64,000 bases of DNA from NCBI GenBank assembly GCA_012514145.1, contig JAAZAV010000026.1, positions 1 through 64,000 of the forward strand, written 5' to 3'. Of the stretch, positions 8,900 through 18,299 are shown piece after piece. Made by a program: the position numbers and the translations under genes. The notes beneath the pieces were generated by a model. That model made no database searches. It was not told the DNA's origin and saw only the letters and a program-made list of their open reading frames with translations. Every line of letters begins with the position of its first letter. The first letter of the stretch is position 1. The stretch comes from Clostridiales bacterium (lineage in GTDB: Bacteria; Bacillota; Clostridia; Oscillospirales; CAG-272).

Positions 8900-10048
8900 A
8901 TGAATGTAACCGCCGTTATCTGCGAATACAACCTCCTGCACAACGGCCACCTGCGACAGCTTGAGGCAATACGGGCGGCATACCCCGACACCGTCATACT
9001 TTCGCTTATGAGCGGCAGCTTCGTCCAGCGCGGCGAACCGGCAATACTGCCGCCCTACCTGCGAGCAGAGGCGGCGGTGCGGTCCGGCTGTGACCTGGTG
9101 CTTGAGCTGTCCTATCCGTATTGTATGTCTGCGAGCCAATATTTCGCACTTGGTGCCGTCCGTATACTTGAAGCCCTTGGCTGTGTGAATCGCCTCTGCT
9201 TCGGAAGCGAAAGCGGTTCGCTGGAAGAGTTGACAACAGCTTCCAGGCGGCTTCGGGAGGATTCCTTTAATGATGAGTTAAGACGGCGCGCCTCAAACGG
9301 GTCAAAGCGCTATGCTGTGCTTCGTGATGAGCTGTACAGGGAGCTGTATGGCGAGAACTGTCCGGTTCACCCGAATGACATTCTCGGAGTGGAGTATCTC
9401 TCGGCTTTGGCACAGACCGGAAGCGTTATCAAACCCTTTACCATAAAGCGCGAAGGCGAGGATTCGGCAACCGCCTGCCGGAGATTATACCGTGACAGAG
9501 ATTTTAAAGCATTGGAGCAAATGATACCTCCCGCCATGCTCTCAATTTGCCGTGAGCATCAGCCGACCGACATTGAAAACGCGGCGTCACTGCTATTGGG
9601 CTGCCTGCGCATGAGCGATCCGGCTGATTTTGAGGGTATAGCCGAGACTGGCTCAGGACTTGAATACCGCATAGCCGAGGCAGCAGGGAAGGCTGTCAGC
9701 GTGTCAGAGCTTTATAATCTGCTTGCTACAAAGCGTTACACCGATGCAAGGCTGAGGCGGGCGGTTATGTCGGCACTGCTTGGCATACGCAAGACCGACC
9801 TTGAAAAACCGCCGTCATATACGACAGTTCTGGCTGCAAATGCGAAGGGCAGGGCGGTCATCGCCCGGATGAAGAAAACCTCGATTATCCCGGTGATCAC
9901 CCGTCCGGGAGTTTACACCTTGCTTCCCGAACCTGCGAAAGAATCATTCGCGGCGATGCTGCGTGCCGAGGGACTTTACGGACTTATGTGCTCACCGCCC
10001 CAGCCATACGGCACAAGACTCAAGAGCAAGCCATATATCGAAACATAA
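8900..10048 (+). CDS. tmcAL: tRNA(Met) cytidine acetate ligase-like nucleotidyltransferase (TmcAL/DUF795 family)
   Basis: 'MNVTAVICEYNLLHNGHLRQLEAIRAAYPDTVILSLMSGSFVQRGEPAI' HxGH nucleotidyltransferase motif and FVQRGEPA signature. Confidence 0.88.
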   Translation: MNVTAVICEYNLLHNGHLRQLEAIRAAYPDTVILSLMSGSFVQRGEPAILPPYLRAEAAVRSGCDLVLELSYPYCMSASQYFALGAVRILEALGCVNRLCFGSESGSLEELTTASRRLREDSFNDELRRRASNGSKRYAVLRDELYRELYGENCPVHPNDILGVEYLSALAQTGSVIKPFTIKREGEDSATACRRLYRDRDFKALEQMIPPAMLSICREHQPTDIENAASLLLGCLRMSDPADFEGIAETGSGLEYRIAEAAGKAVSVSELYNLLATKRYTDARLRRAVMSALLGIRKTDLEKPPSYTTVLAANAKGRAVIARMKKTSIIPVITRPGVYTLLPEPAKESFAAMLRAEGLYGLMCSPPQPYGTRLKSKPYIET

Positions 10049-10066
10049 ACCGAAAGGACTTACAAT

Positions 10067-10990
10067 ATGACCGAAATCAGAATCATCAACTACAAAAACT
10101 ACGGCAAATGCGTTGAGCTGGACAACGGTAAGCTGAAAATTGTCGCCACCCTCGACTGCGGACCGCGCATCATCAGCGCCGGTCTCTGCGGTATGAACAA
10201 CCTGATGTTCAACGATGACGACAGGATATTCAGCGAAGATGTTTCATCGGCATTCGGAGAAAACGAGCGCTGGTATATCTACGGCGGTCACCGCATGTGG
10301 GTAAGCCCCGAGAATATGCCCCTTTCCTATTACCCCGACAACTGCCCTATAGAATATGAGTTTGTTGAAAACGGCGTTATTCTGAAACCGGCGACACAGC
10401 GCGTCAACAATCTGCGCCATGCAATGGAGCTGCGTATGGCTCCCGATGAGGCGAAACTTGACGTCATCCATTATCTCACAAACGAGTCGTCGGAGGATGT
10501 CAGGGGAGCCATATGGGCGCTGTCGGTCATGGATGCCGGCGGTGTTGCGGTCATTCCCCAGCCTCAGGAGGACACCGGACTGCTCGGCAACCGCATATTA
10601 GCTCTCTGGCCGTATACAAATATGGCAGACAGCCGCATATACTGGGGCACAGACCATATAGCCCTGCGTCAGGATTCGGAAATCGCAGACAAGTTCAAGC
10701 TCGGTATTAACAACACCGAAGGCTGGATTGCCTACTTTAACCACGGTCAGGCGCTTGTAAAGTCATACAGCCCGGATCATGTGAACGGCGAATATCCCGA
10801 TTTCGGCGTATCGACCGAGGTCTTTACCAACGGTATCTTCCTTGAGGCGGAGACGCTGTCGCCGCTTTTCGTCATGAAGCCGGGGGATAAAATATCTCAC
10901 ACCGAGCACTGGCAGATATTCGGCGGAGCTAATAAGCCGGATTTCTGTGCTGAATCGATTTCCCGCGAGGTTTCAAAACTCGGGAGATAA
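10067..10990 (+). CDS. DUF4380-like / mutarotase-like beta-sandwich protein, function unknown
   Basis: 'KIVATLDCGPRIISAGLCGMNNLMFND', 'YGGHRMWVSPE'; clean ORF with RBS gaaagg. Confidence 0.55.
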   Translation: MTEIRIINYKNYGKCVELDNGKLKIVATLDCGPRIISAGLCGMNNLMFNDDDRIFSEDVSSAFGENERWYIYGGHRMWVSPENMPLSYYPDNCPIEYEFVENGVILKPATQRVNNLRHAMELRMAPDEAKLDVIHYLTNESSEDVRGAIWALSVMDAGGVAVIPQPQEDTGLLGNRILALWPYTNMADSRIYWGTDHIALRQDSEIADKFKLGINNTEGWIAYFNHGQALVKSYSPDHVNGEYPDFGVSTEVFTNGIFLEAETLSPLFVMKPGDKISHTEHWQIFGGANKPDFCAESISREVSKLGR

Positions 10991-11141
10991 GCTATTTGCC
11001 TGAATTCGGCATACTGACCGACGATTATGTGAAAGTTTACATTTAGACTGTTGAAAATATGCGTTCGGTGAGGTATCATTATACTATTGATTAATTGTAA
11101 AGATGAATCAGTCTTTTTAAGCAAAGCGAAGGAGTGAATGA

Positions 11142-11454
11142 TATGGCAGCTGACGCGAACGGCAAGTTTCTGATGTTCCGCGGCAAACCGCTTGTCCGTG
11201 AGAGAAATGCTATTTGCTATGGCGATATGAGCGATAAATACGTCCTGTTTATGCTGATACTGTCCAATAAAACGATAGAAAGCCCCGACGGAAAGACAAA
11301 AACCGAGGTTCCGGATAAAATCCTCGTGCAGATTATCAGCACTGACACCAATAAAAAGCCGGCAGATCGCATGGAGAAGCAGTTTGAGAAATCAGGTCTG
11401 ATGGATGCCTTCGATATCGGTCTTATATGGCTCAACAGACTCAATGAAAATTAA
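11142..11454 (+). CDS. Small conserved-looking hypothetical protein (104 aa)
   Basis: ATG at 11142 preceded by gcgaaggagtga; no motif recognised; followed by a strong terminator. Confidence 0.6.
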
Positions 11455-11501
11455 TAAAATATGAGAGCGGACGCAATCTAGCGCCCGCTCTCATATTTTA
11501 T
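11455..11501. terminator. Bidirectional terminator between convergent genes
   Basis: AAAATATGAGAGCGG...CCGCTCTCATATTTT hairpin between the 11142 (+) and nadE (-) genes. Confidence 0.85.
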
Positions 11502-11514
11502 GCTGCAATATTAT

Positions 11515-13425
11515 TCAGCTCTCCAGCCAGATTGCGGATGAAGCGTCGGAGGGCATAACAAGACCGCCGCGGGGCGAAAGTGATACAGAGCCAACAGCGG
11601 GGCCGTCCGGCAAACAGGAACGCTTGAACTGCTGCATAATAAATCGGCGGGTGAAGGTTCGCAGACACTTGGCTATCACATCACTCTCAAACACGCAGTC
11701 AAAGGCGTGATTTGCCATGAATTCTATTTTCTCCGGCGAGAAGCCGAAGCGAACAGTATAGTATAGAAAGAAATCGTGCAGCTCATAAGGACCCAGGATA
11801 TCCTCGGTTTTCTGAGCTATGCCGCCAACTTTATCGGCAGGCAGCAGCTCGGGGCTGACCGGAGTATCAATGACATCAACCAGAGCAGATGCGAGCCTGG
11901 CATCGGGACAGTTGTCCGCATACCAGCGCACAATCCGGCGAATCAGCGTCTTTGGCAGCGAGGCGTTGACCCCGTACATCGACATGTGGTCGCCGTTGTA
12001 GGTTGCCCAGCCCAGCGCCAGTTCTGACATATCGCCGGTTCCTACCACCAGACCGCCGGTCTGATTGGCGATATCCATAAGAATCTGAGTGCGCTCACGC
12101 GCCTGGGCGTTTTCGTAGGTTATGTCATGCATATCAGGATCATGCCCTATGTCGGCAAAGTGACCGAGTACCGCGTCGGCAATGCTGATACAGCGGCAGC
12201 TCGCGCCAAGCTGTTCAATCAGGATTTCGGCGTTTGAGCGGGTGCGCGCGGTGGTACCGAAACCGGGCATAGTGACGGCAATGAGGTCTTGGGGCTGTCT
12301 GCCGCACAGTTCCAGAGCTTTGTGGGCGACAAGCAAAGCGTGGGTGGAGTCGAGACCGCCGGATGCGCCGATAACCGCGGTCTTGGCGTGAGTGTGGGAA
12401 ATGCGCTTTGCCAAGCCGCGGCATTGAAGCTCAAAAACCAACTTGCAGCGGCGTGCGCATTCGGCTTCATCCTCCGGTATGAATGGAGTGGGTGAAATAT
12501 GCCGGGTCAGGGGCAGGGACATTTTATTCTTATCCCGAAGCCAGTCACAGGCAACTCTCACGATACCAGAATTTTCGGCATTGTCAGTATTGCCGCCGAA
12601 GCGCAAACGTTCAGCGCAAATACGACCGATGTCCAGCTCAACGGCACAGCAATTGTCGGTAAACGGCTCCGACTCGGCAAGCATTTTGCCGTTTTCGCAA
12701 ATGAAGCAGTGACCGCCGTAAACATAGTCTGTGGTGGACTCACCGCAGCCTGCATCTGCAAATATATAGCCAGCCGAAATACGTTCAGAACTTGACAGCG
12801 CCATCATGCGGCGCCGTTCGGCAGAACCCACAAGCTCGGGCAGCGCAGAAGGGCAGAGTATAATCCGTGCGCCGGCCGCGGCGAGAGCCGGGGTCTTTGA
12901 TTCGGCTGAGAACAGCTCCGTCGAGAACTCAACGGCAGCCGACATACCGCTCATATGCGCCGATTCAAATACCTGCATGGCGCCGAAGGGAATCGGGCAG
13001 CCAAGACTGTCGATTGAGATTTCCCGAATTTCGGCTGTTCCGGGCGAGAACTGACGAGATTCGGCGTGGGTGAGTACAGTCTTCGGTACAAGACCGCAGA
13101 CTTTTCCGCAGCAGCAGACAGCGGCACAGTTATAAAGACGCCCGGAAACTTCAACCGGCAGTCCTACAGTGAAGAGCACATCTTCGGACCCGGTTTCTTT
13201 CAGTATGTATATTAGAGCCTTGACGGCTGCATCGCGAAGCCGTTCATTGCGGAAAAGATCTCCGCAGGTGCTTCCGGTTAGACAGAGCTCGGGCAGTACG
13301 GCAAGGCGCACTCCATCGGCTGCACAGCGTTTAACGGCAGCAATAATAGCTTCGGCGTTGGCGTTAACGTCAGCGACGACAACGGAGGGTGACAGCGCGG
13401 CGGATTTTATGAAACTGCTAAACAT
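11515..13425 (-). CDS. nadE: Glutamine-dependent NAD+ synthase
   Basis: N-terminal nitrilase-like amidase ('AVLPELCLTGSTCGDLF') and C-terminal 'AVIGASGGLDSTHALLVA' PP-loop, 'TGDMSELALGWATYNGDHMSMYGVNASLPKTLIR'. Confidence 0.96.
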   Translation of the reverse strand: MFSSFIKSAALSPSVVVADVNANAEAIIAAVKRCAADGVRLAVLPELCLTGSTCGDLFRNERLRDAAVKALIYILKETGSEDVLFTVGLPVEVSGRLYNCAAVCCCGKVCGLVPKTVLTHAESRQFSPGTAEIREISIDSLGCPIPFGAMQVFESAHMSGMSAAVEFSTELFSAESKTPALAAAGARIILCPSALPELVGSAERRRMMALSSSERISAGYIFADAGCGESTTDYVYGGHCFICENGKMLAESEPFTDNCCAVELDIGRICAERLRFGGNTDNAENSGIVRVACDWLRDKNKMSLPLTRHISPTPFIPEDEAECARRCKLVFELQCRGLAKRISHTHAKTAVIGASGGLDSTHALLVAHKALELCGRQPQDLIAVTMPGFGTTARTRSNAEILIEQLGASCRCISIADAVLGHFADIGHDPDMHDITYENAQARERTQILMDIANQTGGLVVGTGDMSELALGWATYNGDHMSMYGVNASLPKTLIRRIVRWYADNCPDARLASALVDVIDTPVSPELLPADKVGGIAQKTEDILGPYELHDFFLYYTVRFGFSPEKIEFMANHAFDCVFESDVIAKCLRTFTRRFIMQQFKRSCLPDGPAVGSVSLSPRGGLVMPSDASSAIWLES

Positions 13426-13521
13426 GAGATATCTCCTTATGAGTTGTTGCTGATAACCATGGTAAATCGGGATTTCTCGCGGGAAACATCAACAGACAAA
13501 TACATCGGTATCTTTATGCTG

Positions 13522-14730
13522 TTATCTCAGCGGGTCGATACGGCGTCCCTCGATGTAGTAACGTTTGCCGGCAGCCTCTCCCATTGAGAAGGTCTTGCGG
13601 GGCAGAGCACCGTCGCGCTTAACAGCCGGGAAAAGCAGGGATTTGCCCATCCCCTCAAAGATGAAACCTATGGCATTAGGTTTTGCCGCCAGCTCACAAA
13701 CGACATCCTCGCCGTGGATGTAGTCAACCGAAGCGCCGCTGTGGGAGGCGAGATACTCGTCAATAAAAGCCTGCAGTGTGCCCACCGGAAGCGCGGTGTC
13801 CTCGCTCATGCCGATTTCGGTTTTGCCGGATGAGGTAATAACCGTGAGTTCCTGGGGACCGCCTGCCGGGAAGCGGGTTCTGAGAGCCGCAATTACATCA
13901 TCCGGGTCAACATTAAAGAGCACACGGTAAATAGGCTCGAACTCCAGCGCATCGTCGTGGATGTTCACAAGCTCAACTAAAGCATATCGGTTGCGGGGAG
14001 TCGGATTATTCAGATAGCAGGTCTTGGCGGTGGCGAGAGAATGGTTACCGTCGCCCACCGCAAACAGCATCGGAGCGTCTCCGCCGGCGTTCTCGGCATC
14101 AAGTAGCGCTTCAATGGCATCAGCTACACGAGCTCTCGCAGGTTCGCCCAGAAGATAGCCGCGGATATGACCGCCGCCCAGCATAAGCTCAAAATCATAA
14201 ACGAGAGTTTTATCGTCATCGGTGCAGGGCTCGATGATTGTCTTGTTCGGGTCGTCGGTGAGCAGCATAACGTGTGGCAGCTCGATCGGAGCATGCTCGC
14301 GGATCTTCACGCGCGGCGGGATGCGCTCAAGCACGGTTCCTTCGGTGGCGCGCACAAGGGGCTTCGTTCCCTTCGCGAAGTCATAGGTCTCAAGGTCAAC
14401 GGCTCCCACAATACCGCGGCGTACCAGCCCGTCCGGCTGGGTACGTTCGATGTATACGAGAGCATTTTTATACTCCTCATAAACGCCGTCGGTAAGATAC
14501 TTGCTCATTGCGGTGTTTATGGCGGCTGTTCGGCTATCGGGATCGTCGGAGAGATATATCTCGGGCAGAATAAGTCTCAGAGTTGAGGGAGCGTCGCCGA
14601 CAAGGCAATCTGCCTTTTCCCAATAGTCGGGCTGGCTGGTGAATTGGTCACAGGCGACAACAGCCCACTTTGGAAAGCCGGTTTTCGGCAGAAGAATATC
14701 GGCGGGGACGAAGGGGATATGTGTGCTCAT
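13522..14730 (-). CDS. DUF1015 family protein
   Basis: 'PFVPADILLPKTGFPKWAVVACDQFTSQPDYWEKAD', 'FAVGDGNHSLATAK'. Confidence 0.85.
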   Translation of the reverse strand: MSTHIPFVPADILLPKTGFPKWAVVACDQFTSQPDYWEKADCLVGDAPSTLRLILPEIYLSDDPDSRTAAINTAMSKYLTDGVYEEYKNALVYIERTQPDGLVRRGIVGAVDLETYDFAKGTKPLVRATEGTVLERIPPRVKIREHAPIELPHVMLLTDDPNKTIIEPCTDDDKTLVYDFELMLGGGHIRGYLLGEPARARVADAIEALLDAENAGGDAPMLFAVGDGNHSLATAKTCYLNNPTPRNRYALVELVNIHDDALEFEPIYRVLFNVDPDDVIAALRTRFPAGGPQELTVITSSGKTEIGMSEDTALPVGTLQAFIDEYLASHSGASVDYIHGEDVVCELAAKPNAIGFIFEGMGKSLLFPAVKRDGALPRKTFSMGEAAGKRYYIEGRRIDPLR

Positions 14731-14997
14731 TTATTGCTCCTTGAAGTAAGATTGTTTTGTAATATTATACTGCAATAATGTAAATAAATCAACAGGCAGA
14801 CACAAATTCGAGTTGTGCCTGCCTGTATATGTTATCATCGGTAAAAAAGACTGCGGTAATTCGTGTTTACGACGATACGGCGGCGTCAGCTGCCAATGAC
14901 ATGATATTTCACAAGATCAATTCTTCGTATACGCCAAACATTTTATCATTTAATTGAGAATATGATAATAACCAATTCTAAAAATGCGAAATAACAG

Positions 14998-15026
14998 TTG
15001 ATAATGATGTAAATGTATGGTAATAT
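14998..15026 (+). promoter_or_regulatory. Putative sigma-A promoter TTGATA-N17-TAATAT
   Basis: -35 14998-15003, -10 15021-15026, upstream of the 15079 CDS/operon. Confidence 0.5.
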
Positions 15027-15078
15027 ACACGCAAGGCGCAGCATCCAATATAAGCACCGGTATTTAAGGAGCATTTCA

Positions 15079-16071
15079 ATGAAAAACGAGTACGGTTTTA
15101 TAACCGCAGAATCCTTGACGCGCGACGGCAGCGCCGATGTGGCGGACCTGCTTCAAACACTGATAAACGAGAATCCGAACCGCACAATATACCTGCCGGA
15201 CGGTGTGTATCTGCTTTCCCACACTATCTTTACCCCGGCAGACCCTAAGCTGAGCGTTGATCTGCAGCTCTCAAATTATGCCACGCTGAAAGCCTCGGAT
15301 GACTGGAGCGGCGGACCACTGGTATCGCTTGGCGGAATTTATCCGGCAAACGATACCCATACGCCGGGCAGCAACTATTCATTCACCGGAGGCATTGTCG
15401 ACGGCTCAGGCAAGGCGGACGGAATAACCATAGCCGGCGGGCGTGAGACGGCTGTAAGACGTGTATCAATCAAGAACACTCCGGTGGGTCTGACAATCGA
15501 TTTCGGCGCCAACAGCGGCTCCTCCGACTCGGATATATCGGATGTCAATATAATCGGCACCAACACCCGTGAATCGATAGGCGTGATCGCGCGCGGCTAC
15601 GACAACACCTTCACCAACATGCGAATCGGCGCGGTGTACCGCGGTTTCGAGGTCTATTCCTCGGGCAACATTCTGCGCAATATACATCCCCTATACTATG
15701 GCGATTATGTCGATTACGAGGACAGCTGCGGCTTCTACGACAAGGGCGGCAACAACTGGTACGACTATTGTTACAGCGATCAGTTCGGCACCGGTTTTAT
15801 CGCCGAGGGCAATATAAAGAGCATCTTCGAAAAGTGCTTTTGCTTCTGGTACTCATCAAAGGGTAAAAATCTGGTTGGCTTTCGCGCCGACGGTAAGTTC
15901 AACTCGCTTGTTACCGGTTTCAGAGTAGACTTCCGGGGCGACACCGAGAATACTCTGCTCAAAGTGCGCGAGGAAGGCGGTTACGGCGTAATGGAAAACC
16001 TTTTAGCGAATCCCGCCATATTTGACACGGCGCCGCTTGAACCGTATCTGCGCGGAACCATACTCGGCTGA
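15079..16071 (+). CDS. Right-handed beta-helix protein, pectate_lyase_3-like
   Basis: 'LQTLINENPNRTIYLPDGVYLLSHTIF' N-terminus plus repeated beta-helix turns; start at ATG 15079 after taaggagcatttca. Confidence 0.7.
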   Translation: MKNEYGFITAESLTRDGSADVADLLQTLINENPNRTIYLPDGVYLLSHTIFTPADPKLSVDLQLSNYATLKASDDWSGGPLVSLGGIYPANDTHTPGSNYSFTGGIVDGSGKADGITIAGGRETAVRRVSIKNTPVGLTIDFGANSGSSDSDISDVNIIGTNTRESIGVIARGYDNTFTNMRIGAVYRGFEVYSSGNILRNIHPLYYGDYVDYEDSCGFYDKGGNNWYDYCYSDQFGTGFIAEGNIKSIFEKCFCFWYSSKGKNLVGFRADGKFNSLVTGFRVDFRGDTENTLLKVREEGGYGVMENLLANPAIFDTAPLEPYLRGTILG

Positions 16072-16095
16072 GCGCGGCGGGAGGCTATATGTAAT

Positions 16096-18276
16096 ATGTA
16101 CGATATACTAAAGTTCAACTTTCAACACCCCACGCCAGACTTCACGCCCTATCCCTTTTGGCTGCTGAACGACGAGCTGGAGGAAGGGGAGCTGATCCGT
16201 CAGATAGACGATTTCAAGGCACATGGCATTTATGGCTTCATACCCCACCCGCGCATGGGATTGTCGAGGAATATCCCTTACATGTCCGAGCGCTGGCTGG
16301 ACTTGGTGGAGCTTTGCGTAAAGCACGCCAAAGAGCAGGGAATGACAGTCATACTCTATGACGAGGCGTCTTACCCGTCCGGCTCCTGCTGCGGTCAGGT
16401 TGTGGCAGCCGACCCGTCATTTGCCTCCCGCTGTCTGAGGATGAATGATGTAGACGACTATACTTTGGGCGAAGGCGAGCGGATAGTCGCCACAGTGGGC
16501 GGACATGTCTTTATCGAAGGCTTTACCGGCGGTACAATCCGGGGAGTTCATGAAGGACAGGACGACGGTCAGCCCGATGCTCCCGCCTCCGCTGACCTTC
16601 TGAACCCCAAAGCCACCGCGACATTCATTGAGCTGACACATGAAAAGTATTTTAGACGTCTGGGTAAGTATTTCGGCGAGACGATAATCGGCATTTTCAC
16701 TGATGAGCCGTCTCTCACCGGCCGGCGGAACGTAATAAAGGGCAGTATCAGCTGGACGGCGGAGTTCCTATATGACTTCATTGAAGCGGGCGGGTGCACA
16801 GAATGGCTGACGCTGCTCTTCGGTCCCGAGAACGAGGAAAACGCACCCGCGAGACTGGCGTATAAACGTGCCATTCGTTCAAGGCTCGCCGAATGTTATT
16901 ACAAGCCTCTGTCAGACTGGTGCAAAAACCACGCCATTGCACTGACCGGACATCCCGCACACGGCGGGGAGACCGATGTACAGCGTTTCTTCGGCATTCC
17001 CGGTCAGGACCTTGTCTGGCGCTGGGTAGAGCCGGGAACCGAGCTGACAGCGCCGGAGAGCGTGGTCGGAAAGTGTTCGGCAGACTCGGCGCGGCACCTG
17101 GGCGCACCGCGCAACATGAACGAGGTGCTGGGCGTCTGCGGCAAACAGGGCAACCCCTGGGATTTCACCGTTTCGGATATGATGTGGTACTTCAACTACC
17201 TTTTCGCCCGGGGCGTGAATATGCTTGTGCTGCACGCATTCTACTACTCGCTGCGCACGCCGCTGCAATATGGTGAGCGCCCGCCGGATGTGGGACCGGG
17301 CAACATCTGGTGGAAGCACTACAACAGAATAGCCGAATATATCAAGCGCATGTGCTGGCTCAATACATCAGCCACCAACCATCCATACTGCGCCGTGCTG
17401 ACCGACGGTATAACACTTCCGGTTGAGCCGGTCAGAGAGCTGTATGAGAGGCAAATCGATTTCAACTACCTGGACATGGGTGTCTTTGAGTCAAAAGCAG
17501 AGATTGCCCGCGGAACCTGCACCTGCAGCCGATACAGCTATGATGTAATCTGCCTGCCCGGGGACGTTGAACTTACCGAAGGTGCGGCGGAAAAACTGAA
17601 ACTCTTTGAGATGACCGGTGGTAGAGTGCTGCGCGGAGATGATTTCGCTGAGGAACTTATTAAGTTCGTTTTGCTCGATGACATGTTCATACCCGACGGC
17701 GAGGATACCGGCAGGCTGCGTCTTGTTCGTCTCACAAAATGCGGTATCCCTTACATTCTGTTGGTAAACGAGGGAGACACCGCCATGTCCGGCCGCCTGT
17801 GCACAAACAAGGTTGGAGCCTGCGAGGAGTTCAATCCCTGGACGGGCGGAATATCTCCCGCTGACATCATCGCAGCGGATGAAAAGACCATGACGGTTGC
17901 CGTAACCGTTCAGCCGCGAATACCCACCATAATTGCGGTGAATCCCGATATGCAGCCCGTGTTGCATATGTCGCGGACTCTGACTGAGTTGACAGCTTAC
18001 CCGATTGATTCGGACAAGGTTACCATAACAAAGCGCGGCGATGCCGAATATTTCATATGTGCCGACGAAGTGCGGGATCTGGCGGACATTTTTGTAAACT
18101 ACCGCTCGGCGGGGACGCTGATGTTCATACCGTTTGAGGTGGATGTAACCGATTACATAAAGGACGGCGATAACCGTATTACAGCAGAAATCACCGGCAG
18201 CATGGCTAATAAATACGGGAAGCCGGTACCCACAGGCATATCCGGGCTGAGACTCGAAGAAAGAGTATATAACTGA
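16096..18276 (+). CDS. Glycosyl hydrolase, GH106 (alpha-L-rhamnosidase)-like with C-terminal GH2-type beta-sandwich
   Basis: 'PFWLLNDELEEGELIRQIDDFKAHGIYGFIPHPRMGLS...YMSERWLDLVELCVKHAKEQGMTVILYDEASYPSG' and 'IIGIFTDEPS'; C-terminal 'FIPFEVDVTDYIKDGDNRITAEI'. Confidence 0.72.
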   Translation: MYDILKFNFQHPTPDFTPYPFWLLNDELEEGELIRQIDDFKAHGIYGFIPHPRMGLSRNIPYMSERWLDLVELCVKHAKEQGMTVILYDEASYPSGSCCGQVVAADPSFASRCLRMNDVDDYTLGEGERIVATVGGHVFIEGFTGGTIRGVHEGQDDGQPDAPASADLLNPKATATFIELTHEKYFRRLGKYFGETIIGIFTDEPSLTGRRNVIKGSISWTAEFLYDFIEAGGCTEWLTLLFGPENEENAPARLAYKRAIRSRLAECYYKPLSDWCKNHAIALTGHPAHGGETDVQRFFGIPGQDLVWRWVEPGTELTAPESVVGKCSADSARHLGAPRNMNEVLGVCGKQGNPWDFTVSDMMWYFNYLFARGVNMLVLHAFYYSLRTPLQYGERPPDVGPGNIWWKHYNRIAEYIKRMCWLNTSATNHPYCAVLTDGITLPVEPVRELYERQIDFNYLDMGVFESKAEIARGTCTCSRYSYDVICLPGDVELTEGAAEKLKLFEMTGGRVLRGDDFAEELIKFVLLDDMFIPDGEDTGRLRLVRLTKCGIPYILLVNEGDTAMSGRLCTNKVGACEEFNPWTGGISPADIIAADEKTMTVAVTVQPRIPTIIAVNPDMQPVLHMSRTLTELTAYPIDSDKVTITKRGDAEYFICADEVRDLADIFVNYRSAGTLMFIPFEVDVTDYIKDGDNRITAEITGSMANKYGKPVPTGISGLRLEERVYN

Positions 18277-18299
18277 TTAAATTAACAGGAGGAAATATT

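Noticed and set aside
14793-14825. CAGGCAGACACAA...TTGTGCCTGCCTG hairpin as a terminator
   Set aside because: Lies upstream of both flanking divergent genes with no T-tract; left as an unexplained hairpin with too little support for a call.
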